Source: Trametes villosa (lineage: Eukaryota > Basidiomycota > Agaricomycetes > Polyporales > Polyporaceae). Taken from it: DNA of 64,000 bases. The notes beneath the pieces were generated by a model. The model was not told the DNA's origin, did not search any database, and was given only the letters and a program-made list of their open reading frames with translations. Location: NCBI GenBank assembly GCA_002964805.2, contig PUDQ02000004.1, forward strand, positions 186,001 to 250,000, in the 5' to 3' direction. A program made the position numbers and the translations under genes. Position 1 is the first letter of the stretch, and every line of letters begins with the position of its first letter. Shown piece by piece: positions 12,386-22,961 of the stretch.

Positions 12386-12754
12386 GACGAGGGCTATCCG
12401 CAACATCTTGGTACGACCTAATGAGGCGTGTGTACGCTTGCTGTGCTATTTGGGTTTTGTTAAGCAGCAGGGGCAGTAGTACGAAGAACAACAACACTAG
12501 TGTATTGAAGCAATCATGATGTTAAAGTGTATGCATACAGGGTACTATCGTGCCTTTCGAGCCGGGTTTGCGTCTCAGTAGCTCCCTTGCTGTGAATGCG
12601 CGAACTATATCAAATGTTTCGCGAGCAATTTTGAATGGATTTTATGTCCTACGTCTCCGGGCGGAGGGGTTTCGTGTTGCATCGGTGTCTGTCAAGTGTA
12701 AGGGTTTACAGGGCGTCATTTATATATATTTGCTACGTAGACTCACACACGAAG
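12386..12754 (+). other. Intergenic before tRNA-Glu
   Basis: About 370 bp downstream of the preceding gene, AT-richer than its surroundings, with a run of TA dinucleotides near 12720-12730 just upstream of the tRNA. No protein-coding signal. Confidence 0.4.
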
Positions 12755-12826
12755 TCCGATATGGTGTAACGGCTAACATTACCGCCTTTCACGCGGTAGC
12801 TCGGGGTTCGATTCCCCGTATCGGAG
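12755..12826 (+). tRNA. tRNA-Glu (anticodon UUC)
   Basis: A complete 72-nt cloverleaf, intronless. The acceptor stem pairs TCCGATA (12755-12761) with TATCGGA (12819-12825), with discriminator G at 12826. The anticodon stem ACCGC/GCGGT encloses the loop CTTTCAC, giving anticodon TTC, which reads GAA (glutamate). The T arm is CGGGG-TTCGATT-CCCCG with the invariant GTTCGATTCC B-box. CCA is not encoded, as expected in a eukaryote. Confidence 0.97.
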
Positions 12827-12827
12827 A

Positions 12828-12832
12828 TTTTT
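12828..12832 (+). terminator. RNA polymerase III terminator of tRNA-Glu
   Basis: A run of five T residues directly after the tRNA 3' end is the usual Pol III termination signal. Confidence 0.85.
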
Positions 12833-13304
12833 GCCTTTCGTTCAAGCCATGTCTCCCGGCTAAATGTGCGAGATTTTGTCCTTGTTTGCGCAAAAGAGAG
12901 TTCCAGAAGGCAATTGCAATGCGTGAGCAGAGGTCCACCTCATTTCATCGTCCGTGAAAATAGTAGTACAGGTACGTCCCCAGAGAGTACATACAACATT
13001 GGCCGGGTATTGATACATGACAAGCCCATTCATGACGCCAAGCAGAGGAACTTCGAGAGGTTCGTGAAGGAAAATGGAGGAGACCAATGATCAACGAGAG
13101 GGAATTTGAAATGCGGGGCTGCTCGATGGTCTCGAGCAACCCGGGTTGCCGCGAATAGGCGTTCGCATGCGGCTACTACATAGAAGGAAAGAGGAATGAA
13201 ACGTTGCTACACCAGAGGAAACCTGTGAATATGCTAATTGTTGGATTAGAAGGGGGAGGGGGGTACGTGCATGGAGCTTACCATGTCGACTCATCGCAGA
13301 GGGC
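12833..13304. other. Intergenic between tRNA-Glu and the MYND gene
   Basis: About 470 bp with no supported exon. The right part should be the 3' UTR of the minus-strand MYND gene. Confidence 0.35.
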
Positions 13305-14381
13305 TTACAACACGCGAATCAGTATGAGCATATGCTCGACGTCCACATGCGTGTTCCCAGGCAACTGCTGATACATGGCTTCCACCTCAGGAATCCGCGA
13401 CGGGCCCGCGAAATACTCCTCCCAGCTCGGGAACAGCGGCGTCCACGTCCACCGTCCGCGCGAACGAGTGAAGCGTCCCGGGAGTGCAGCCACGGACTCC
13501 TGCCCCTCGGCGCACCGCAAGGCGAGCCCGAGGTTGATGCTGCGGGTGCAGAGGGTATGTATGTCCGTGAGGATCCTCCGCTGCAGGTCTGGTTCGGGCC
13601 CGTTTTTGTACCGGGGGTTGCGTTCGTACTGGCTATAGAGGTGCGTCTGCGACGCGTGCGCGTCCTCGGCCATGTAGATGATGGGAAGCATGCCGTAGAA
13701 CCCCGGCGAGCGGCTGCCCTGCTTGTGTGCCGCTTCCCGGAGCGCCGCGGACTCGTCCCAGTTCGTCGCCCCGCTGTAGAAGGTCTTGTACTCCTCGACC
13801 GTCCGCCACTGGTGGCCCGAGAACGCGAACGTGCACGCGGGGTTGAGCGAGGAGGTGGGGGTGCACAGACATCGCAGCTTAATTTGCAGGATCCTCGGCG
13901 GGGTGTTCATGTACTGCGGGCCGCCCTCGAGCAGGAGGAGGGCCCGGGCGTACGATTGGAAGGCCCAGGTGTGGACCTCGATGAAATCCTCCAGAGCGTG
14001 CCTGTACTGGTCGACGTCCGGAAAGCCGAACTTGAGGACCTCGAGGTTGAGCCCGAAGCGTAGGGGGTCCCTCTCATCGGGCGTGCGACAGACGTTTCTG
14101 GCGCGGCGAAGATCGTGATTCGTCAGCATGATCATCCGGGATTCGATGCACAATCCTGGTCGCTTGACGGTGCCGAGGACGGAGGATCATGATCAACGGA
14201 ATACTCACTTGTGGAATGCCCACGCCGCCTTCTGGCACTCTCTGCTGCAGTACACCGAGCCAGCACAGCGCGCGCACCGCTTGATCTTGACCTTCGCATC
14301 CTGGGGTTTCCCGCAATGCTCGCATCTCCGCAGGGCTGCGGGGACGGCCAAGTGTCCTCCCGGTTGATTATGACCGGACAT
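13305..14381 (-). CDS. MYND-type zinc finger protein
   Basis: Two exons. Exon 1 runs from ATG 14381 ('MSGHNQPGGHLAVPAALRR') to a GTGAGT donor about 58 codons in; exon 2 joins after a CCAG acceptor and reads to TAA at 13305, about 320 aa in total. The N-terminus is a full MYND finger: CEHC, then CARC, YCSREC, and an H-x3-C pair split by the intron (FHK|NVC). All eight zinc ligands are present. The rest (about residues 65-320) has no recognised domain. It reads as a helical globular region with 'YRHALEDFIEVHTWAFQSYA' and 'WDESAALREAAHKQG'. MYND fingers bind proline-rich partners in many basidiomycete proteins of unknown role; no SET domain is present, so a methyltransferase role is not supported. 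Confidence 0.88.
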
Positions 14382-16242
14382 GATGAGCTTTATCAGGCGG
14401 ATTTGGGGGACTCTCTGGGCTCTGCGAAGACGGAATCGAGCTTCGAGCGCAGCTCGGGCGAGCTAAAGGGGGCCGGTAGCCGCGCTGAACGCTGTGCAGC
14501 GGGGGATGGCCAGCAGGAGCCGCGATGGTGGCTGATGAGAAGTGTTTGGCTCAATTGGGGTCGATACCACTAGGAACGATGTTGCCTTAGGCGCTTAGTT
14601 AAATCCCTTCTCCCTTCACCGTTGACGACAAGTTCAAACACCTGAGCCTTGCGATACGCAACAACCAATTGACTTCCTGCGCATCTATTACAACAAGTCG
14701 ATCTGTAGTACTAGTGCTGGGAACTGAGATTTAGCCTTTCCAGCGGGCTCAGACGCTGACTCGTGGATCTCGCCGGCACCGTTACCTAAGTTGCTCACTG
14801 TCGATAGGTATATCCCAGTGGCTGTCAGATAGAACAGAACGGTTGACGTAGAGTAGACCGCCAACCGCTGCCAGCCAGCAAGTTCACGTGGCTGACGATA
14901 ACTCAGTCCGACATCGGTTCTGCACCTAGACATTCGTCAGCAGGATGTTGAATTGTGGGAGTGGGACCTTAAAGTAACACGGTTGACCAGGTGAGCCGCA
15001 ACGTATAATTGGTTAAAGAACTCACGAAGTGGGGCTACAATCATGATAGCGCGCGGATGAGTTGCAGAAGTAGCGGAGCTGACAGCCCGATTTGGGCCCG
15101 CTGTACAATAGAGCATCCCCCGTCTCTTTCCTGGGGCCCAGCAAGATATCTTTCCCGGTCGGTGAAGGCGGCGCCCATCACCCCACTCGGTCGCGTGGTC
15201 AATCTGCCTTGATAATCTGCCTTGAGAGTGGCTCGACGGATGTTCGTATGCCGCAGCTCAAGGACAAGGATTACGGTTTTGGTGCAGAGGCTGCGTGCGC
15301 CTTCAAGCTGAAACGCCTTGTTTCGCGTCGCCTCAGACTCTGCCCTTGAGCACCGTTCGGCCGGCGAGTAGGTGGAAACGCGGGTAAAGAAACACCTGTT
15401 ACTGGGCAATATCCTCAGTGGCGTAGAGTATGCGGAGCGACCCATAGGATGCTATTCGCGACTGTATAGCCGCATGCAGCCTGGAATTTGAGAGCACACT
15501 ATGATAGGGAGTCAGTAGGAGGAGAGCTCGAGGCAATGTGGAGCGAATATGCATAGTAGCGTACTTATGTGCTGGTCATGCGCCCATCCCTGCCGATAAT
15601 TTTGACTCGAGAACGCCAGGGGGTGTACTGTAAGCACCGTAGGCTTAATCTTTGCTTGCTCGTCCCGAGCTTTTCACGATGATTACCATGGCAGCGCCAT
15701 AGGGCAGAAGGAGCGGTCATTTGGCCCGACCTCTATCGTGTCGGTTGCGAGTAACGGCTTGTAAACCTGCGCAGTTTTGAGCTATTTCCCGTTGAGTAGA
15801 TCGTAATGCAGGGCGGATGTGGAATGGTCTGGACAACGCGATGCCACGGAGACGCTGAAAAGGCCTAGGATGATTGTAGGCGCCCATAGCCATTAGAGTT
15901 ATCCGATTTTCACGGACGATCTACTGGTCTATTCCGACGCATTGGCGCGCGACTACTACGCGCGCATTCTTTCATCCTCCCTACCCTTGCGAACGACAAA
16001 AGCGAGTAAGCTATCTGAAAGCCGTTTGTTGTCTTGGTGAGCTACTTGACACAAGCAGGATTCATTGCGGAAAACTAAAGGTTCGGCAGGTCTTTTGTAA
16101 AGCTTGCGTGACGTCACGACGTTCGCTAGCGTTCGCTCAAATAACTTGGGACGTCCGGGTCCAAGCATTGTGCCATCCATTTCTCTCCTTTACCACCACC
16201 ACACCCGTCTGGTACCCCGCAAATAATCTCCAGCACGACACC
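14382..16242. other. Long intergenic region (about 1.86 kb)
   Basis: No gene is supported. Several short frames exist (for example at 15041-15445 minus) but none has an ATG start plus neighbouring phase-compatible exons, and none gives a recognisable protein. The last ~100 bp should contain the promoter of the F-box gene starting at 16243. A degenerate mobile element cannot be excluded. Confidence 0.35.
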
Positions 16243-19199
16243 ATGTCAGAGCGAACGTAAGTCATTCGGTCATTACTATGACGCGGCGTGCCTTGTACGC
16301 CTGAGTTTCAAAGTTCTCAACCTCCTATATGCTCTCAGGCCAGATGATACGCCTCCTCCGAAAAAGCGTACGCGTGCGGCGCGCCACGCACAAGGTGATG
16401 TAGGGAATACTACTGCTACAGGCTCGGGATCGTCTGTGAAAGCACCCGCCCGAGGTCGCGCATATACCGGCAAGCTTGCGGGCCTCATGCACATGCCGAT
16501 GGATATTTTCTTCGAGGTGAGTGGCGGACGTGTATGAGCCACGAGGCCGACGGAACACGGACGTGTATCACGAGTACCTGAGAGAGAGTGGCGCGTGCGC
16601 GAGTTCGAAAGAGAACGACGCGGACGTGGGTCTCGTACTCGCGTTTGGCATGCAAGCACTCATGTGCGTGGACATGTCGCATAGCGCTACGTAGAAGGAA
16701 AAAGAGCTCTGCTCAATGTGTCGTCTCTTTATCTCTGATTGAACTCGCCTTCGCCTCCCGCGATACTGATACGAGGGCCTATTCCAGATCGCGTCGCACC
16801 TACACCCTTTGGACCTGCTGCACGTTTCACGAACGTCTAAGCAGTTCCGCTCCGTAGTCCTCTCTCGCAAGACGAGGTTCGTCTGGATAGCGAGTTTGGC
16901 GAACGTCGAAGGCCTCCCGCCATGCCCGGATGACATGACTGAGCCGGTATATGCGGCCCTTCTGTTCGACCGCATCTGCAATGTGAGTGCTGCGGCGACG
17001 GGCTGAGCCATCTGGTATGAACTGACGAGGCCATGCTAGCTATGCGGCGCTGCCCGTCCTAGTTGGGTCGACTATGCTATCCGGCTGAGACTTTGCAAGT
17101 CATGTTACAAGGACAAGTACGTCGTCCCTCAGCTCCTCTCCCGGCTGGCTAAGTCTAACGCACATTCAATAGCGTCAAGAAAGGTCAAGATATCTTACCA
17201 GACCTCGACCGCATCACTCAGCGGTTGCTCATGGCCATGACGCCCTGTGAGACGGGTAAAGGTGCGCTCGCTGTCTTCCGCCACACACCCCAATCGTCCT
17301 TACTTCGGAGCGTCCGTTAGACATTGCGGTGGCAGAGATATTGGAGCTGCCTCTTTCCCATAAGGCCAACGATAAGTACTACGTCCCACAGCTGGAAGCG
17401 ACGACCACGCGGGAGGTGGGGATGAAGAAGGCGGACGAGTCTGTGGAAGACTACCTGAACTACCTCGTGGCGGATAGCGTGAAGATACACCAGGTATTGC
17501 GTTCACATCTTCTATGCTTCTAAACCGTTAACTCACGCCGGACATAGCATGCGACGAAGCTTCTGCGGTGGGAGATGAACGTAGCCGCTCAGAGGCAGGA
17601 CAACGAGGAGTCGGTGAAGGCTAGGCGCAAAGCCAGGTAGGCTTACTAGCACTTTACCGAGACTATAGTACTCATCCCCCTTGCAGTATCATCGAGAAGC
17701 TCAAAGAACTCGGATTCGACGAGGCTGACTTCCCGAAGACGAAGGAATGGTCGAAGTTGGTTGACCAGCCAAAGGAGCTCACCGACCGCAGTACGTATAC
17801 GAAGCCTCCTCCTGCGTATACATTTCTGACGTGACTATATGCGCAGTCTGGAACAACATCCAGCCTAAGCTCGAAATCCTGCTGCAGGAAGAGAAAGAGC
17901 GGCGTGTCCAGAAGGACTTCGAGTCGCGCGTTAAAGTCCGTCTGGACCAGATCAGCGCATACTACGAAGACTTCGTGGCGGGCATCCCGGAAGCCGAGCG
18001 CAGCCTCCTGCCGAACCTGTTCCACGCGCGCCAGCTGCCGTGCCTGGCGGCGCTCGCGCGGGAGGACGATGCCGAAGGCGAGGTCGCGCAAGCGGCGTTC
18101 ACTGCGCTGGTCCCGCAAATGCTGCAGGACATCGAGGCGTACAAGACGCAGGCGAAGGAGGCGGTCGTAGCAGAGATGAAGGAGTGCTCCGACTTCGGCT
18201 TGCGGGGCTCCGCCAAGGCGTGGAAAGACGAGCTGGCAGCGATCTCCCCGGAGGAAGCGATGACGCGCCACTACGCGCTCTTCCGCTGCTCGATGTGGGC
18301 GCACCCGGAGGACATGCGGACGAGCTACCTCACGTTCGAGCAGGTGCACGACCACTGGCGGACGCAGCACCCGAACACGGAGTGGGGCGGCCGCACGAAG
18401 TACCGCAACGGCGCGCAGTACTGGTCCAACATGAGAGTCTTCATCTCTGGGGACTACGCGGTCGGCGGAGATATGCTGGATGCGGTCGGGCTGCCCCGCG
18501 ACACGCCCCTCGCGGACCTCAACGATCTCGTCCAGAGCGGTCGGCTGTATTGCTCCTGCGGCGACCCAGCGCTCCCTCCGCCCGAGGAGCTGGACTGGCC
18601 CAAGTTGGTGAGAATTCCGTTCATCCCTCGTTTCCATCTCCCCAAGCTGAACGAACGGGATGGTCTAGTTCGAGCATGTGTACGAAGATGTCTCGTGCTA
18701 TCGCAGACGGCTCAAATTACGGTGCGTCGTCCCCTTCTACTTGCGTCCTCTAGCGTCCACTAAACCCTCGTCCGCCGCACACAGCTCGGAGCCGGCGAAT
18801 GCCAAGCTCGTTGTGCGGACGCAGCACACCTTCACCGGGCCCGACGCGTGCATCAAGCTGCTCCCCGAGGGCGCGGACACCGCGCCCGCGCGCGAGCGCG
18901 CCTCCGCTCTCGACGCGAAGACGCGCACGAAGATCGAAGAGCGGCTCGCGCTGCGGCCCACACCCGAGGCGACGCTTGTCTGCCGCATCTGCAAGGCGAT
19001 GACGGCGAGACGGCATCTTAGGTATGGCTGCCGCTTCTTGGCGCTCCCGGATACGCCGGAGGGGATCGTTCATCATCTCCGCGCTTGGTGAGTGCTTCGC
19101 TGCGTACGCCGTCGAGTAGATGCTGAATGCGCGTGGGTGTGTAGGCATGATAAGGACTTCGAGAAGAGAGATATCCTGTTTTCCAACGACCGATTTTGA
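16243..19199 (+). CDS. F-box domain protein (large basidiomycete family), copy 1
   Basis: Multi-exon gene from ATG 16243 (MSERT, a tiny first exon) to TGA at 19199. A Lys/Arg-rich N-terminus ('PPPKKRTRAARHAQ') precedes an F-box-like region 'LMHMPMDIFFEIASHLHPLD' continuing 'LLHVSRTSKQFRSVV'. Then come a Cys-containing stretch 'LCGAARPSWVDYAIRLRLCK' ending SCYK, coiled segments, and a large helical body. The C-terminus has 'LVCRICKAM' about 30 residues before 'IVHHLRAWHDKDF', a possible zinc site (CxxC plus HH....H). F-box proteins usually connect substrates to the SCF ubiquitin ligase through Skp1; the substrate here is unknown. It is paralogous to the gene at 45897-48783: same order of F-box, Cys-pair region and C-terminal CRIC/HHxRxxH, and a matching splice site inside the last motif. 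Confidence 0.85.
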
Positions 19200-20450
19200 C
19201 GTCTTGTAGCATTGGCGCACTTGAAGGTGCTGCTAGAAAGCAGTCTCCGTACGCCGCACGTATGAATGCATATTGTACAGTATCTATCGCGAACGGTCTT
19301 TCCGCTCACTCACTGTGCATTGCTAGGCAATCCCTATCAGTCGCTATGTGAAGCTGACTCGCGCACAACGTACTCACAGCAGTTGCCGCTGTCGCGGCCG
19401 TGCGCTACAGCTCTGGGCGTGGGATTGGCGCTGGCACTGCCCGCGCAGCGACGACAGCAATCTGGAGCACTTGTTCAGCAGTGTACTGCACCTGCTAGTA
19501 GAGGAGAAGTTGGGTTTGATGCATCGGATTTGAAGGTGCGCCGTGAAAGAAAGGTCGCGTTTGAACCATTAAACTGACTTGAGGATGTCACAGCGGAGAT
19601 AACTTCGAGCGTTTTCGCAGTGCCATCCTAGCTGCGTTGCCAGCTGGTAGAACCTGTCCGTACCGCACCAGATCCACTTCTATCGAAAAGATCTTCAACC
19701 AGAGGCGCTGGCTTGGTTCTTGTGCGAGGCGCAGAGCAACCGTACGTCTGGTAGCGCGCGAATCGCTGACGTCGCGTATAGACAGGAAGAGCAGTTTTGT
19801 GAAGCTCAGAAACCCTACAAGCCTGCAATTCCACCTTTTATCCGGCTGGGGATACCTGCCAGCATCTTCCAGATCTCGGAGCCGCCTACAGGGACCGTAG
19901 AGCTACTGTACATCGCAACAATCTGGCCTAAGGGCTCGCGGCCGCACGGAGCACGTCAAGGAAGATTGCCCAAACGCGCTGCACAAGTGGTACGCTTCCT
20001 ATTCTATGCCAAATGGTGCCAAGGAGGGCTTGTATGGGACTGAGGGCCGCTTGAAGAAATTTTCACCGGTAAAGCTCATCGTAAACGGTAAGTGTTCAAG
20101 ACCTGCCTCTCTGGGTTCTGCTCGCTAAACTGCCTCATTAAGTAGGTTCGATCGCTGCTACGCAGCAATTGCACCACGCTGCTGGATTGCTTCACGACTC
20201 ATCATGGCCCTGCGAGCGGCCCATTGTCCCGCCCGCCCGAACGGAACGAGTCCGCGCGACCATTGTTCATTAGCCATGGCCACCACTGACGCCCGCCCTC
20301 CGCCCATCCGCAAAGTCAACCGTTCGCACTATAAAGCCTTCCGCAAAACCGCGTATTCCCTCACCAACGGACTTTTCACCTGTCTTCCGCATCCGCGTAC
20401 TCCTCATCCCCTCCCCCATCCGTCCTCACTATCTCCGACTCTCCAACGAA
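19200..20450 (+). other. Intergenic with protein-like exon fragments
   Basis: No intact gene. Several open fragments look protein-like, for example 'NLEHLFSSVLHLLVEEKLGL' near 19460-19530, 'IPPFIRLGIPASIFQISEPP' near 19825-19885, and 'CPNALHKWYASYSMPNGAKE' near 19965-20035. I could not join them into one model with an ATG start and consistent phases. They may be remnants of a decayed gene or a gene I failed to splice. The right end holds the promoter of the gene at 20451. Confidence 0.3.
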
Positions 20451-22134
20451 ATGACCCACTCCTACGCCCCTCCCTCCACCGCCGATCGCCAACAGCGCCG
20501 CGCCGCGCGGGTCCGCCCGACCTCTCATCCCTACCTTCGGCGCAGCAGCTCCCTCGCCGGCGCTCTGGGAGCGGAGGAGCCTGCACTGGCATCGCTCAGC
20601 CAATCCACTGAGGAAGGAGGTGCGTATTGCTTTATCCATGACCTTTGTTCCCCATTGTAACGGCGCGCAGCAACGACCTCAACGAACACATTCGTCCAAT
20701 ACGCCTTTGAAGAAGAGCTCTCCTCGCGCACGTCTTCTTCAAGCCTTTTGCCAGGGGCTCCTCAACAATATGGTGAGCCTCTCCGTTATGCGCGCGTCTC
20801 TGTGCGGTCTATAAAGTCCGGTCGCAGATGAGCTACACCGTGTCGGTCCCAGTCGTCTCCCAGCGAGGGGGGGAGACGAGTCCTGCCCCCTCCCTGACTA
20901 TGGTCTTTTCGACTCGGCGTATCAGCCACCATCGTCAAGCTCTACCTCCTTACACTCTATCGGTCAACAACACACATCCGGATACCCGGTCTACGAACCC
21001 GCCTTATGCCAACCGGCCGCCAACCCACTCATCGATACTCAGCTCACTGGCGGCCCAGAATCGGCAATTGCGCATGTCTCTACATATTCCGAACTGGTCT
21101 CTTGGGATAGCTTCGTACAGCTACTCCTTCAGGCCGCGGACTCGTCATTGCCCCACGAAGACACTACCGCGTTTTGTGCGGACACCGATTCCCAGGGGCT
21201 CGTCGAACAGCCCTCAGGCTCGGACGTCACGGTCGAGGCGCTCTCGGGACCGAGTGCATCATCTTCGCCAGCGCCGACGGACCTCATCCCGGGGGCGTCG
21301 GCGGCCGCTCCTCCCAATGCACAACCAATCCCGGCCACTGTGTATGACACGACGAACCCGCCGTCACTGGAAGAACACCGAGCCGAGTCGGCGTTCTGGG
21401 GCGGGAGATTCTCCGCGCCCCTTCCCCGCGAGCCCCTTCCCCCCGCGCTCGCTGCGCCTGCATCCGAACCGGCCCTGAGGCCCACTATCCGCATCCCCCT
21501 ACCCGCTGGCCACGACGAAGACTTCTCCGTCCCAATCATCATCGGGGACGCACTCGGGCTGCATTGTGACAGCTGCCAGGGCATGCGCAGGGCCCTAGTC
21601 AATTCGTTCATCGCCGCGCATGCCGACTGCGCGACGATGAACATCGACTACGCCTTCCCACAGGCGAACATCTATGTACATAGGGGCTGGGTACGTCATT
21701 TTCTACAGCTGGCTGGGTCTACCATGGGGACTAACACGGTGGTCTGGTAATAGTATAAATGCGACCCGATCAAGGCAGCAGTACTCTTCAACTCAGCGTC
21801 AGAGAAAAAGCCGGGTCAGGGTTTCACGCTGGGCCATCTTCTAACGATGATGGTCGACAAACAATACAAGCACTGGCACACGTACAAGGTCAGCTGGTTT
21901 GAGCCTCTCTCTGCTCTCCATGCTCGTTACTGACTCGTGTATGTTCACGCACAGTGGCAGGGCCCCGACCATTGTAAAGACTTGCGGGAACTGGTCGGCC
22001 CCAAACTCGCGGAGGATCACCCCGGCATTCAGGTGAGGTGGGGTCATATCTACCTCGTCGCTGTACGGCGGATCATTACGAGCCGCCGTAAGGGCGAGTA
22101 TCATTACTTTCCCGAGCTGGAGATCCGACTCTAG
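20451..22134 (+). CDS. Lineage-specific protein of unknown function
   Basis: About six exons from ATG 20451 ('MTHSYAPPSTADRQQRRAAR') to TAG 22134. Exon 1 joins in phase to 'FVQYAFEEELSSRTSSSS', then to one long exon (about 20829-21690) and two or three short ones; roughly 480 aa. The N-terminal two thirds are disordered, rich in Ser, Pro, Ala and Gln. The folded part is C-terminal: 'VPIIIGDALGLHCDSCQGMR' with a CxxC pair, 'ALVNSFIAAHADCATMNIDY', 'KCDPIKAAVLFNSA', 'LLTMMVDKQYKHWHTYKWQG', then 'VRWGHIYLVAVRRIITSRRK'. I do not recognise the family. Frames stay open across the whole body and the splice phases fit, so it is very likely a real gene. It converges with the minus-strand gene at 22962. 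Confidence 0.8.
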
Positions 22135-22961
22135 GCCCAAAGCCCGGGACACTGCGTCATCGGTCAGAATATCTATAGCATTAATTGTATGTCTTAAAAT
22201 CGACTCTATCATTGCGCATCTGCTTAAGATGCTCGGCGTCATGACTCTTCTACATCTCATATGTGTGTGTAAGGATGCGACCGCCAGCTAGTCTAGTAGA
22301 CGAAGCTTGCATTAGTAGACACCGTTAGCCTTCAATAATAGTATTTGAGGAGGTCCATTCCCTGGCAGATGATGAATGCATGGTCCCACTACTGTTGCAT
22401 TGTAGCACGAACTCCGACAGTGTGTCAAGATCATGCCCTGCCAGCTTCGCACATTTTCAGTCGGCAAGCAACGCTTAATCTCCTTCGCAGGCCTCGAGCT
22501 TCGTACTGCACCACTCGCAGAGGCCCCGCTTGCGCACAAGGCGCATGGTGGCGTCTTAAGAACAGCATGTGTGCGTCCGAGTCCGGGCCCCCGCGCTTAG
22601 TACTCGCACACACATACGACGAACAGAAGGTCTCCAGAAGAAGGACGACGTAGACAGGGAGCGCTGATTGAAGTACATCCGCTTGGGCATCTACGTCCTC
22701 TCTCATACGTCTCGGAAATCGTCCCATGGTTCAGCGGGGATTTGTGTTTTTGAAGAGTTGTCTCATGCAAATGTTGAGACCCTCGAGACCCTGAATATAC
22801 TATTCGCAGGCCGACTATGGTATACAAACTGCACGAGCAACAAGAACAAGGAATAAAGATACAGAGTCGGGGCTAGATACTTGACACTACTACGTCTATT
22901 AGAGAAGGGTCAGAGAATGCCGGCAGGCGAGGAGATAGGGGCCGTGGTTGAGACGAGATGT
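22135..22961. other. Intergenic between convergent genes
   Basis: About 830 bp between two 3' ends. Short frames only, no recognisable product. It should contain both 3' UTRs. Confidence 0.35.

Noticed and set aside
14937..15450. Possible gene or transposon frame at about 15.0-15.4 kb
   Set aside because: No ATG-led frame with matching exons, no recognisable protein and no terminal repeats seen.
17672..18637. Long minus-strand open frame opposite the F-box gene
   Set aside because: Antisense shadow of a GC-rich coding exon; Arg/Val-rich composition with no family likeness, while the plus strand has phase-consistent exons.
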